Below the pieces are notes generated by a model. The model searched no databases and was not told the DNA's origin. It was given only the letters and a program-made list of their open reading frames with translations. Positions 26,811 to 36,804 of a stretch of DNA of 64,000 nt are shown here, piece by piece. Position 1 is the first letter of the stretch; every line of letters starts with the position of its first letter. The DNA is taken from assembly GCA_963738025.1 (NCBI GenBank), contig CAVTWA010000025.1, positions 62,001 through 126,000 of the forward strand, written 5' to 3'. The stretch is from 20CM-2-55-15 sp963738025. Lineage in GTDB: Bacteria; Acidobacteriota; Terriglobia; 20CM-2-55-15. Made by a program: the position numbers and the translations under genes.

Positions 26811-27121
26811 GGGGGAGTTTGTTCAAATTGTTTGCCAACCGGCATATCCGTTTGAGGTCTCGGCTCTGAAGAACCCAGACGTCGGCCCGGTTCCGGGTGC
26901 ACCCACCGATCCTTTTGGATGAATGGCGCCCCACAGTCGGTGGTTGCCGGCGGCAGCCTGACTGCGGCGGTCATTATCCCCACCCGTCGATTCCAGTGGG
27001 AATCCAACACAGCCCGGGGCCGAGAGACCAGGGTTTCTACAAGTTTGGCGCAGTCGTGCGCATGGGCGCACAAATCGTTCGCGTCGATCCCGACGGCTAC
27101 TGTGACCGTTCATTAGCCTGA
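26800..27121 (+). CDS. Small hypothetical protein with two apparent frameshifts
   Basis: Starting at ATG 26800, overlapping the previous gene by 11 bases, the sequence reads MIREGEFVQIVCQPAYPFEV and on to DPFG, then meets a TGA. Adding one base gives GWNGAPQSVVAGGSLTAAVIIPT, and a further switch near 27020 leads to YKFGAVVRMGAQIVRVDPDGYC and a stop at 27121. The pieces join into one plausible protein of about 107 residues with a beta-rich character. Family unknown. It belongs to the sigma/kinase operon by position. Confidence 0.45.
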
Positions 27122-27235
27122 GAGTCGCAGAAGCTCTTTGTGGCTGAAGCTTTTCGGTGAGCTGATAACGCGAGAGTGTAAAGAGGCACGCGGGGGAGGA
27201 TTCGACATGTATCTCGATGATCAAAGGGGCTAGTC

Positions 27236-30200
27236 ATGCGACTGAGCAGCGAAAAATCATCCCCGGTGGGTTGGACTATATCTGGTTGTCCTTCTTGGCA
27301 TGCAGCCGGCGTTCTCACAGACTTTAACGTCACTGAATGGCGTTGTGGTAGATATTGACGGGGAGACGGTGCCGGAATAAGGGTTGCGGGTCACGAATGA
27401 CGCGACCGGCTTGACCGGGGGACCAATTACAACCGGCGCCGGTTGGTATTCGATACCGCAGCTGTTTGTACCGGGTTCTTATTCCGTCCGCGCGGAGTCG
27501 GAACGGTTCAATATGAAAGTCGTCAATGTTCACCTCCCGGTAAGTGAAGTTATCAGGCTGGTGATTATGAGCTGGAACCTGGCGCCGCAAAAATCGTCGT
27601 GGAAGTGACGGGCTCCAGCGGATACCGTGAACAGGACGAACGTTCAAATCGGCACCGTATTCGATCAGGGACGTATCATCGATCTGCCATCGAATGCGCG
27701 CGACATCGTCGCGTTGTGCCACTTTACACGGGGGTCACGCTTTCCGATAAAGCCGGTGAGTTTGACCGCGATGCCCGGCGGACAGGTCGAACGGCGCTCG
27801 CAACGACCAGCAAAACATCATATTCACAGACGGTGTCGGCGTCAACGAGCAGGAGCGCGGTGGTGCGCTTGAAGGCGCCCTGCCGGTCACCCTGGACTCC
27901 GTGCAGGAATTCAAAGTACAAACCGCAGGACATGAAGCGAGTGCTTGAGGAGTGGCGGCGCCCAGGTGCAGTTGGTTACCAGGAGTGGCAGCAATGCGTG
28001 GCACGGCTCACTTTATGAGTACTACCGGACGACGGGCACATCCGCCCGCAACTACTGTCAGTCCAAAGTCGGGCCTCTGATACGGCATTTACCTGGTCAA
28101 TCCGTTGCCGGGCCGATTCTCAAGAACCGGCTGTTTATTTTCGGCAGCTATGAACACAACAGCGATCGCAGTCGGTGCTGTTTACACACAATATCCCGAC
28201 ACCGGAATTCCTGGACGGAATCGTGCGTTACCAGCGCAAAGATGGTTCGTCGCGGCGTGTCACTGATGGACCAGGCGGAGCCCTCAAGGCTCTATCGCAG
28301 ATTCCCGGCGATCGATGGAATCCGGTTTTGATTGGCCCGGGCGGGCAGTTTAAAGATCCCGTCCCTTTTCGATGGACAAAGTGAGGGTTTGCTCCAAGCA
28401 CGACGGACAACGGAGCGAACGTGCTGACTTATCGGTTCAATGCGCCTGTCAGGAGGGACAGAAATATTTACATCTCGCGAATGGATTACAGTACGCTCAA
28501 ATTCACGTAACAACTTGTACGTGCGCGGGACGTTGAACGATGACCATCGGACGTTCGATCCGGAAACCTTTCCGGGTTTCGATAACGCCAGATTTCACAT
28601 CGATAACAGCAAAGGGTTTGCCGCAAATCTGAATAAGCGTCATTACGGACGGCTGATCGCCGCACTTATTCATCCGGCCTGACCCGTGAGTCATTCAGAA
28701 GCACCGGGAACCAGATTTCAACTTACAGCCCGCGACCTTTCGATAACTATCCAAAACACCGGCGCTTCCCGTCAGGCGATCAATACGCTGAATCCCGCGG
28801 CAAATCTCAGTTGGTTGAAGGGCACTCACATGATCAGAAGGAGGTTTCAACTACCGCTACATCGACAACTTTCTTCGCTCATTGGTTGCGAATCCGCCCC
28901 TGTACGATGCCGCTTCGAATGTAACGGCGAACGCGACCGCTGTTGGCCTGAGTCGCGCTCTTGGCGCGGACGAATTCGCCAATCTCGTTTCCGCGAACAC
29001 CATTGCCGATGCTATTCTCGTGGGCACCGGTTCTCTCACGTTTTTCCGAGCGCGTTCAATTTGATCTTCAGGGGAACAAACTGCCCGCCGGTTCACCTTT
29101 CATCCGGAATTTTGGACTCCAGGAGTGGGATTTCTTCACGCAAGATAGCTGGAAAGTGAGGCCGAGTCTACGCTCACCTACGGTATTCACTATGCCGTCC
29201 AAACACCGCCCTATGAACGTAACGGTATTCAGGTCAACTGGACGGAGGATCTGGGCCAACGATGGCGAGAGATGAGAAACACGACAAAAACAGCCGATCA
29301 ATTTCCGCTTCTTGCCACGCAGCTTGCCGGCCGCGCGAATCGACTTGCGGACTATTACAGAACGGACACCAATAACGTGGCGCCGCGCGCGAGCCTGGCA
29401 TGGTCGCCGCATTTCGAGCACGGACCACTTGAATTGTTCGCCGACAAGGGCGGCCCAATGGTTGTGAGGGCCGGGTACGCCCTTACTTACGACGAATCGG
29501 CGGCCGCTTTGCGCGAGATGCCGCGACACTAGGATCGATAGGTCTCCTGAACGCATACTCGCTGCCGGGTTCCTATTTCTCCGTGGATAGCTTAAATGCT
29601 ATTCCCCGCGCGCCCCGGATAGGATCGGGCGGCTCCTTGCCTCGTGAGGCGTTCCCCACGGTCACTCAAACAAATTTTCAAGTGCCAGCGGTGAACGGAG
29701 GTCCAGGTTCTCTTGTGACGGCCGGCGTCGACCCAGGACTGCATAGCCCGACAAATCATCTGCTGAACGTGACAGTCTCGAAGGAATTACCCGGCGATTG
29801 GATTGTGGAAGCTTCTTACATCGGACGCTTCGCACGGGACCTTGTCGGTGTGGTCGATCTTGCTTCACCTCCGAACGTCCGTGACGCTGCTTCCGGCATG
29901 ACGTGGTATGAAGCCACAAACGAGGTGTTCACTCGATACATGCAGAACAGGACGCCCGTGAACGATATCCAACCGATTGACTGGTATGAAAACGTCTACC
30001 CGGAAATCAAAGGATTCGTCGAAAGCAGGCTCGGGCGAACGTTTGCGAGTACGACTCAGGCGTGGTACGCGTACCTGTTGCAGCAAAATCCGTCGGCAGC
30101 GAGTCTCACGCCCGGACCAAACGTGACCGTCAGCCAGATCGATCGTTGGGTCGATGTTGAGAGGGCTTTGCACAAAAACAAAGTCCTGAGCCCGCAAGTT

Positions 30201-31028
30201 CAGTATCTGGGTTTGTTCGGGAATTTCTCGCGTTCGAATTACAGTTCCGGCCAGTTCAGCGGCCGCAAGCGTTTCGGGCACGGCGTTACCCTCACAATGA
30301 ACTACACGCTGGCAAAATCTCTTGATACTACGTCTGCGGCAGAGGCACAGGGGTTTCGGCCAAATGTAGTCAACCTTGAGGGCGTGGCAGGGGATCCGTT
30401 AAATCCCAGCCGATCCTACGCGCTTTCTGACTTTGACCGGAGGCACACGTTCAACACTAATTTCGTGGCCGATCTACCCATTGGAAGAGGGAGGTTATTG
30501 GGCGGTAACGCATCACCGATACTCGACCGCGTGATCGGTGGCTGGCAGGTTTCCGGGGTAGGGGTTGCCGCAACCGGCCGGCCATGGGACTTCACTTCCA
30601 TTGGCCGCTATAACCGGCACTACGTTGGCCGCGATCAGCCGCAGCTCGTGGCCCCGGTCCCGTTTGAGCTGACGAAAAGCGCTGCAGGCGTATTTATTAT
30701 CCCTGGAACAGCTGCGGACCGCGCAAAAATAGCCGCCCAGGACTTCCAGAATAGCTATGCAGGAGGTCCAGTTGCCCGCAATCAAGGCCGCGGTCCGGGT
30801 TATTGGAATGTCGACTTTTCCGCAACGAAGAACATAAACGTCGGCGAAAACCGGCGATTGCGACTCCGGTGGGAAGCATTCAACCTGTTCAATCATCCGA
30901 ATTTCGAGGTCCCGAGTCCGGCAAACGACGGAGGCCACAATATTGATCAGCCGGCGACGTTAGGCAAGATCACTACCACCCTGGGCACGGAGAGAGTGAT
31001 GCAGTTCAGTTTCCGACTCGAGTTCTGA
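27236..31028 (+). pseudogene. Oar-like TonB-dependent receptor with carboxypeptidase-regulatory domain, multiply frameshifted
   Basis: The full length of an acidobacterial TonB-dependent receptor (about 1250 residues) can be followed by hopping frames. An N-terminal CarboxypepD_reg-like domain (LTSLNGVVVDIDG, SIPQLFVPGSYSVRAES) is followed by a plug region (IGTVFDQGRIIDLPSNARDIV, GALPVTLDSVQEFKVQTAGHEAS, RSGSNAWHGSLYEYYR) and then the barrel. From 29583 to 31028 the frame is intact for 481 codons, with RRLRLRWEAFNLFNHPNFEVP and the terminal MQFSFRLEF. Between 27.3 and 29.55 kb there are at least eight frame switches and one in-frame stop (27377-27379). Such receptors take up polymers or siderophores or secrete matrix proteins. 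AAAGGGG precedes the ATG. As written, the gene cannot be expressed; consensus errors are a live alternative. Confidence 0.75.
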
Positions 31029-31257
31029 GCTCGCGGCGGCTCTTGAACACGATTGTCGTATTAATCCAGTACGCCTATCGAATCCTGCATCTGCGCTTTC
31101 TCGTTGGGTCCCGTGTTGATGTGTAGAGGTGCGTTCATGCGGTCATCCCGTTGGTATCGATGATTCGGCCGGCAGTCCCGGCAGGTGAACCGGCCGCCGC
31201 TGAAACGATTTTTCGGGAGCGGACCACTGATCGGCTTTTCGCTCGACCTTTTGCCAA

Positions 31258-32142
31258 TCAGCGCCGCTCCGTCTCAACGAGGAGCGTGAGCTTTTGCATG
31301 GCAGGCTGAAGGGCTCTGCGCCGCCTTCGCATTCCGGACCACAGATCCCCTGCCGCCTCGATACGGTGCGCCATGTTTCTCAGTGTAAAGGTCCGGGGCG
31401 CAACCTCTCCGCTGGCCACCTCTTCCCAGGTGCACGGCGCCGACACGGGAGCACCCGGTTTCGATCGCACGGCATACACCGCGGCGTGCGTGGCGCTCCA
31501 GCCGTTCCGGCCGGTGTCGACCAGAATCCGCGAGCCCCGATCGGCTTTGTGAAATTCCTGCGTGAGATTCTTCGGATAACGCCGGACAAGAAGAGCTCCG
31601 GCGGCGTGTGCGAATTTCTCGACCTCTCCCATATTCGCTTTGCCGTCGAGCGGCACCGCGATGTGGAATCCTTTCGATCCGGATGTCTTCACCCAGCTTG
31701 GGAAGCCGAGCTCCTCGAGCAACTGCCGTACCGCCAGCGCCGCAGAGCGCAGCATGGGGCGATCATCAACGGAAGGATCGAGATCGAAGACACAGATGTC
31801 CGGGTGATACAAGTCGGGGGCGCGTGATGTCCAGACATGCGGAGTGATGCTGTTCTGGTTAACCAGCCAAAGCAGCGAGCGCGCATCGGTCACGACAGGA
31901 TAATGAACGACGCCGTCCTTCTTCGGAGCCTCTACTCGCCGCAGCCAATCCGGAAAACCCTTCGAGACATCTTTCTGGATAAAACCTTTCTTGCCGATGC
32001 CGGCCGGGAAACGCTCCATCGTCACGGGCCGCTGAATGATATGCGGCAGCATCGCGGGTGCGATCATTTCGTAATACGCCGCGAGGTCTCCTTTAGTTAT
32101 GCCGTCATCGGGAAACAGAACTTTTTCAGGATGGGTGATCAC
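31258..32142 (-). CDS. ligD: LigD-type primase-polymerase domain protein
   Basis: A 294-residue stand-alone polymerase domain of the bacterial NHEJ ligase LigD (AEP superfamily). It fills or templates nucleotides, preferably ribonucleotides, at broken DNA ends. Visible are the entry THPEKVLFP, the metal-binding pair in CVFDLDPSVD, WVKTSGSKGFHI and RGSRILVDTGRNGWSATHAAVYAVR. GTG 32142 overlaps the ligase stop as GTGA, so the two are translated together. A frame opens farther upstream but only within the ligase gene. In many bacteria this domain is fused to the ligase; here it is split. No Ku gene is in the window. Confidence 0.85.
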   Translation of the reverse strand: MITHPEKVLFPDDGITKGDLAAYYEMIAPAMLPHIIQRPVTMERFPAGIGKKGFIQKDVSKGFPDWLRRVEAPKKDGVVHYPVVTDARSLLWLVNQNSITPHVWTSRAPDLYHPDICVFDLDPSVDDRPMLRSAALAVRQLLEELGFPSWVKTSGSKGFHIAVPLDGKANMGEVEKFAHAAGALLVRRYPKNLTQEFHKADRGSRILVDTGRNGWSATHAAVYAVRSKPGAPVSAPCTWEEVASGEVAPRTFTLRNMAHRIEAAGDLWSGMRRRRRALQPAMQKLTLLVETERR

Positions 32143-32981
32143 CACGTTTCCCTGACGACCTCCCGCGGCGATTTGTCGCTGCGGATGGCCAGCAGCCTCG
32201 GGTGGCGCAGCTTGCCGTGCGTCGTCCACTCAATGAAGGAAACCTGGACCACGATTTCCGGCTGCACCCAGTGTGTCCGGATGCGCGGCAGTCCTTTGCC
32301 TTTCGTGAACGGCGGTTTCGGGATTTCGAGCTTATCGAGGCGTGAGCGAAGATCGATCAACATTCTGTTGTCGAACCCCGTGCCGATCTTTCCGGCAAAT
32401 ACAAAATCCTCGCCATCGAAGTATCCGACGAGCAACGCTCCCAGTCCCACGCGGCTGCCTTGCGGATCCGTGAATCCGCCGACGACCAGCTCCTGCGACG
32501 CTTCACACTTCATCTTCAACCAGTGCGGCGAGCGGCGGTGCTCGTAGGTTGACGTGCGAAGTTTTGCGACGACGCCTTCCCATCCTTCGCGGCATGCGCG
32601 TTCCCAGGGCTTGTCGCCTCGGACCTCTGGAACTCTTGCCAGGGGCGCCCGGAATGAAAACCCTTTCAGCAATTCCCGGCGCTCTTCGAGCGGCAGGTTC
32701 ATGACCGCTCGGTCCTCCAGCCAGAGGATGTCAAATATGTGGTACGCGATGCGGCTCGCAGGATCCCAGGCGGCTTCACCGTCAAATATCACCCTGCTGA
32801 TGGGTAACAAGGCAATAGCGTCTGCGACGGACGGATAGTTCTGCGGCAGCCGGTTGCGGGAATACAGTTTCACGTCCACACCATTCTTAAAGGCAAGCAG
32901 CCGGATGCCGTCGATCTTGCGCTCGAAGATCCACTCGGGGCCCGTGAACCGGTCCTGTGTCAGGGTGGCCGCCATCGGCAC
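32139..32981 (-). CDS. ATP-dependent DNA ligase (LigD-type ligase domain)
   Basis: A 280-residue ligase with the nucleotidyltransferase motif KIDGIR (adenylated Lys22), motif III VIFDGEAAW, motif IV EGWEGVVAKL, motif V LKMKC and the C-terminal OB-fold (ELVVGGFTDPQGSRVGLGALLVGYF). It seals nicks during end joining using ATP. It overlaps the downstream polymerase gene by 4 bases. Length and order fit the ligase half of LigD without the N-terminal phosphoesterase domain. Confidence 0.88.
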   Translation of the reverse strand: MPMAATLTQDRFTGPEWIFERKIDGIRLLAFKNGVDVKLYSRNRLPQNYPSVADAIALLPISRVIFDGEAAWDPASRIAYHIFDILWLEDRAVMNLPLEERRELLKGFSFRAPLARVPEVRGDKPWERACREGWEGVVAKLRTSTYEHRRSPHWLKMKCEASQELVVGGFTDPQGSRVGLGALLVGYFDGEDFVFAGKIGTGFDNRMLIDLRSRLDKLEIPKPPFTKGKGLPRIRTHWVQPEIVVQVSFIEWTTHGKLRHPRLLAIRSDKSPREVVRETW

Positions 32982-33001
32982 AATCCACTCCGGAAAGGCG
33001 G

Positions 33002-33240
33002 TCAGAAATCACCGCCGTCCCGCGAAAACAAGATCAGGCTGTTTGCCGGCAGGGTGATTCCCGCCGACGACGGCATCCCGTCCCACGCCGGCCCGTCGGC
33101 ATTCACGCCGCCGGGATTCCCCTGCGCGTTGGGATTGAACCATAGGTCGTACACGTCGCTCTTGAACATCTCGTTCCATGGACCACCGCCGGGAAAACCG
33201 ATCCGGTAGCTGTAATTGTAGAACGTGCTCCCAGGTATTT
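33002..33240 (-). pseudogene. C-terminal beta domain of a GH13 alpha-amylase-family enzyme (fragment)
   Basis: About 79 codons reading SEIPGSTFYNYSYRIGFP, GGPWNEMFKSDVYDLW, GGVNADGPAWDG and PANSLILFSRD match the all-beta C-terminal domain of branching-enzyme/amylase-like proteins. There is no start and no catalytic barrel. Upstream the sequence turns into a repeat-like tract shared with 14.9 kb. The upstream part of its frame overlaps the start of the divergent permease gene. It is a fossil left after deletion or transfer. Confidence 0.6.
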
Positions 33241-33455
33241 CAGAGCCCGTCGAATAGGATGTGCGTTTTTGAGACCGGGCCGTCCGGCGGCGGACACCTT
33301 CAGCGAATATTGCCGCGGTCCGCGAAGCGCACAACCTCAATAAATGACGCGCGGCTTCCACGGAATCAATGAAATACGGGCGGTCATAGGCCACCAAACA
33401 GAGAATGGCGACGGGTTTGCAAATACCGGCGTGGTTATTTAAGGTAACGCCCCAT

Positions 33456-35867
33456 ATGCTGCACATTCTTCGACCGATCGGGATACTTCGAAAACAATGG
33501 AAGTTGAGCCTTGCCGCCATCTTTTCGCTCTCGATCGCAATGACGCTTGGTGTCGTGGCGCTGAGCATCGGGAACACGTTTCTGTTTCTCCCTCCCGCTG
33601 GAGACGATCCGGGCCGCCTTGTGATGATCTATGCGCAGAATCCCGGCGACGATTCCGCGCATATCTCCTATCCGGACTACGAGTATTTCCGGAAGAATAA
33701 CCACGTATTCACCGACATCGCCGGAAGCCCGAACTCGATCGGCGTTGAAGAGGAGGCGGATTCAAACGGCGACGTGAAGCTCGTCTCCCGGCCCGTTTCC
33801 GACAATTATCTTTCGGTACTCGGCATCCGGCCGTATCTCGGCCGGTTTTTCTCACCCGGTGATGACACCACTAAGACGAAGATTGCCGTAATGACTTACT
33901 CCGGTTGGAAGCGCCTGGGCTCGGATCCGAACATCGTTGGGAAAACGGTAGCCAATCACACGATCATCGGAGTGACGCCTCACGAGTTCACAGGATCGCT
34001 CCATGGGCTTAACGGCGACCTGTTGAGGCCTTTGCCCGAAGACTTCGACCCGTCGTGGTTCACCAACCGTCGTGCGCGCCGGCTGGTGTTGCTCGCCCGC
34101 CTCAAACCCGGCATCACAAAGCAACAAGCTCAGGCGGAGATGACGACGCTATCCGCACAGTTAGCCTCCGCCTATCCAGCCGAGGACAAAGGCGTGAAAA
34201 CGTTCGTGACGCGTGCCACGCTGCTTCCGCCCGATACGCTGCCGACGGTGGAGTTCGTTATCGGAATCCTTATGGGACTTGTGCTTCTCGTTCTTGTGAT
34301 CGCGTGCGCGAATGTCGCAAATCTTCTGCTGGCTGTTGCTGTCGGGAGGCGCCAGGAAGCGGCGATCAAACTGGCGCTTGGAGCTCAAAGGGGACGCCTG
34401 ATTCGGGAATTTCTCAGGGAAAGCGCGGTCATTTGCGGCGTCAGCGGCTGGATTGCTTACTCGACGGCATCGGCTTTGATTGCCAGCTTCCCGGAGATTT
34501 CTGTTTCCCTCCCGATGCTGGGGACCTACTCCGTCGGGTTGAATCTGCACGTGGATACGACAGTTGCTGCTTTCACTCTCGGCCTGCTGGCCCTCGCGAC
34601 AGTCGTCACGGGTATCGCGCCGGCATTGTACGCATCCTCGCCCCATCTGGCGGAGATCCTGAGCGGAGAGATTGCCGTCGGCGGGACGCGCAAAAATATT
34701 CGCCGGAACGTGCTGGTGATCGCGGAAGTCGCCGTGTGCACGCTGGTTCTGATCGGCACCGGACTTTGCCTGCGGAGCCTGTACAACCTTCGTCACTCGG
34801 ACACAGGTTTTTCGGCGCGTAATCTCGTCGCCGTTTCCGTGTTTCCGCCTCCCGCGAACGCAGACAAACATGAGGAGAGTCCGTCGGAAGACCGGATTAA
34901 GCAGAATCAACGCAAGGTCCGTGACGGGATCGCCGCGCTGCCTGGCGTCGAGGTTGTGACGTTCGCTAGAGAACTCCCTCTGCTCCTTGGATATAACGAT
35001 ATTCCAGTTCTGCAGCCCGGCACGGATCAGAAGATTTCCGTTTTCCACACTATGGTCGATGACAACTACTTCTCCACACTGGGTATCCGGATACTCGCCG
35101 GCCGCTCGTTCGATTCCTCCGATCGCGAGAACGGGCCGGATTCCATCGTGATCAATCGAAAAATGGCCGAGACGTTCTGGCCCGGACAGGATGCCGTCGG
35201 GAAATCGCTCATGGCCGGCGATCCGGCGCGCAAGGCCGTTGTGATCGGCGTGACGGCGGATGGAAAGTACGGCCAGATCGACGAGGAGACGCGCCCCGTC
35301 ATGTACTACTCGCTCAGTCAGCATTTTCAGTCCACTGTCGTCATCATCGCGAAAACCAAGGGCGACCCTCGCCTCTGGGTCGAACCCATCGATCAAACAG
35401 TTCGGGCGCTCGGCGGGTTCAGCTTGTTTCCTCCTGCGACGTTCGACAATTGGTTCAACTTCAATCTCATGATGCAAAGAATCACAGCCGGTGGTGTGGG
35501 CGCATTGAGCGCCCTGGGATTGCTTCTCGCTGTGCTCGGCCTCTTTGGCGCCATCTCGTATTCCGTCAGTGAACGGAAGAAAGAACTCGGAATTCGCGTC
35601 GCGTTAGGCGCAAGCTCTCGGGATCTGGTAAAGATGGTGCTCCATCAGACGCTTCGAACGGCCGGAATCGGTGTGGCGATCGGTATCGCCTTCGGAGTGC
35701 CCGCTACATTACTCCTCCGCTCGCAGTTCTACGGCGTCAGTCCTCTCGAGTGGACCGTGATCCTCCCGGTCAGCGCCGGAATGACCGGCGTCTCTTTGCT
35801 TGTTGCCTATCTGTCGGCCCGCCCATGGATTAAGGTCGATGCCATGGAAGCTGTGCGTCACGCCTGA
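33456..35867 (+). CDS. ADOP-type MacB/FtsX-like ABC permease
   Basis: An 803-residue membrane protein with duplicated MacB_PCD-FtsX halves, matching the acidobacterial duplicated orphan permease class (TIGR03434). An N-terminal helix (LSLAAIFSLSIAMTLGVVAL) is followed by a periplasmic domain, then a three-helix FtsX block (about residues 265-420; IACANVANLLLAVAVGRRQEAAIKLALGA). A second helix/periplasmic domain and a final FtsX block (ERKKELGIRVALGASSRDLV) follow. No ATPase gene is adjacent, hence orphan. It probably works in efflux or lipoprotein-type transport with an ATPase encoded elsewhere. ATG 33456 is chosen over the upstream GTG/ATG candidates because the family starts near this LRPIGILRKQWK segment. 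Confidence 0.85.
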   Translation: MLHILRPIGILRKQWKLSLAAIFSLSIAMTLGVVALSIGNTFLFLPPAGDDPGRLVMIYAQNPGDDSAHISYPDYEYFRKNNHVFTDIAGSPNSIGVEEEADSNGDVKLVSRPVSDNYLSVLGIRPYLGRFFSPGDDTTKTKIAVMTYSGWKRLGSDPNIVGKTVANHTIIGVTPHEFTGSLHGLNGDLLRPLPEDFDPSWFTNRRARRLVLLARLKPGITKQQAQAEMTTLSAQLASAYPAEDKGVKTFVTRATLLPPDTLPTVEFVIGILMGLVLLVLVIACANVANLLLAVAVGRRQEAAIKLALGAQRGRLIREFLRESAVICGVSGWIAYSTASALIASFPEISVSLPMLGTYSVGLNLHVDTTVAAFTLGLLALATVVTGIAPALYASSPHLAEILSGEIAVGGTRKNIRRNVLVIAEVAVCTLVLIGTGLCLRSLYNLRHSDTGFSARNLVAVSVFPPPANADKHEESPSEDRIKQNQRKVRDGIAALPGVEVVTFARELPLLLGYNDIPVLQPGTDQKISVFHTMVDDNYFSTLGIRILAGRSFDSSDRENGPDSIVINRKMAETFWPGQDAVGKSLMAGDPARKAVVIGVTADGKYGQIDEETRPVMYYSLSQHFQSTVVIIAKTKGDPRLWVEPIDQTVRALGGFSLFPPATFDNWFNFNLMMQRITAGGVGALSALGLLLAVLGLFGAISYSVSERKKELGIRVALGASSRDLVKMVLHQTLRTAGIGVAIGIAFGVPATLLLRSQFYGVSPLEWTVILPVSAGMTGVSLLVAYLSARPWIKVDAMEAVRHA

Positions 35868-35924
35868 AAACTTGAGCCGCGGAGAAGCGGCGGTTTGATT
35901 GTGACGCTCAAATGGATTGGGGAA

Positions 35925-36779
35925 TCAGCCTTTGTATCGCGGGTAGGTGCCTAACACGCGGAGCGTTTTTGCCTGCGCTTTCAGCTCTCCCAGAGCATCG
36001 GCGATCGGCGTGGAATCGGCCCTTCCGATAAGGTCCAGATAAAACAGGTACTCGAACGGCGATCCTCGAAGAGGCCGGCTTTCAATCTTCGCCAGATCGA
36101 TACGCCGCTCGGCAAAAGGCCGCAACGAGTGATATAGCGCGCCCGGAGCATTGCCGACGCTGAAGACGATCGTCGTCTTGTAATCCGAGTTGGTGGAGAC
36201 TGCCGGGCCCGGAGCATTCGCCGGAGTAATCAGCAGAAACCGCGTGTAGTTCTCCAGGTGATCCTGAATGGCTTCAGCGACGATCACGCCTCCATAAACT
36301 TCAGCGGCGCGTCGCGTGGCAATGGCCGCGGCGTCGCGATCCCCCTGCTTGATCACGATTTCGACCGCACCCGCCGTGTCGTATACAGGGACCGGCTGAA
36401 TCGCCGGATGCTGCCGGAAGAACTTCTCGCATTGCGCAAGAGCTACCGGATGCGAAAGCGCTTTCCGGACCTCCGTCAATGCCACGCCGGGCGGTGCGAT
36501 CAATTGGAACAGAATGTGGCGCACGGTCTCACCGACGATCTTCAAGTCATGTTCGAAGAGCAGGTCGTAACATGCATGGATCGATCCGGCCAAGGTGTTT
36601 TCGATGGGAACGACGCCATACCGGGCTTCCCCACGCGTGACCGCCTTGAAAACGTCATCGAGAGTCGTTCGAGGCAGCAGCTTCGCGGCTGGCGAAAGCA
36701 AATCGATGCACGCATCTTCGCTGTTTGAGCCGCGCGTGCCCTGGTAGGAGGCGTCATATGAGGGCTGTCCGGTCGTCAT
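35925..36779 (-). CDS. pheA: Prephenate dehydratase
   Basis: A 284-residue single-function enzyme turning prephenate into phenylpyruvate in phenylalanine synthesis. The N-terminal dehydratase domain has YQGTRGSNSEDA, GVVPIENTLAGSI and the catalytic TRF in NYTRFLLI. The C-terminal ACT domain carries the ESRP phenylalanine-binding motif (KIESRPLRGSPFEYLFYLDL in pieces), so feedback inhibition by phenylalanine is expected. ATG 36779 is the likely start; an ATG at 36806 would overlap the divergent hemD start. Only 25 bases separate the two divergent genes. Confidence 0.92.
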   Translation of the reverse strand: MTTGQPSYDASYQGTRGSNSEDACIDLLSPAAKLLPRTTLDDVFKAVTRGEARYGVVPIENTLAGSIHACYDLLFEHDLKIVGETVRHILFQLIAPPGVALTEVRKALSHPVALAQCEKFFRQHPAIQPVPVYDTAGAVEIVIKQGDRDAAAIATRRAAEVYGGVIVAEAIQDHLENYTRFLLITPANAPGPAVSTNSDYKTTIVFSVGNAPGALYHSLRPFAERRIDLAKIESRPLRGSPFEYLFYLDLIGRADSTPIADALGELKAQAKTLRVLGTYPRYKG

Positions 36780-36804
36780 TCTTAACTTAATATACAATTT
36801 CGCC

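Noticed and set aside
31029..31257. Possible small gene between the TonB receptor and the LigD polymerase
   Set aside because: No frame with a start, a ribosome-binding site and sensible composition.
34161..35477. 438-codon minus-strand ORF opposite the ADOP permease
   Set aside because: It mirrors the permease codons, is rich in Arg/Gln/His without domain logic, and the plus-strand protein is a clear family member.
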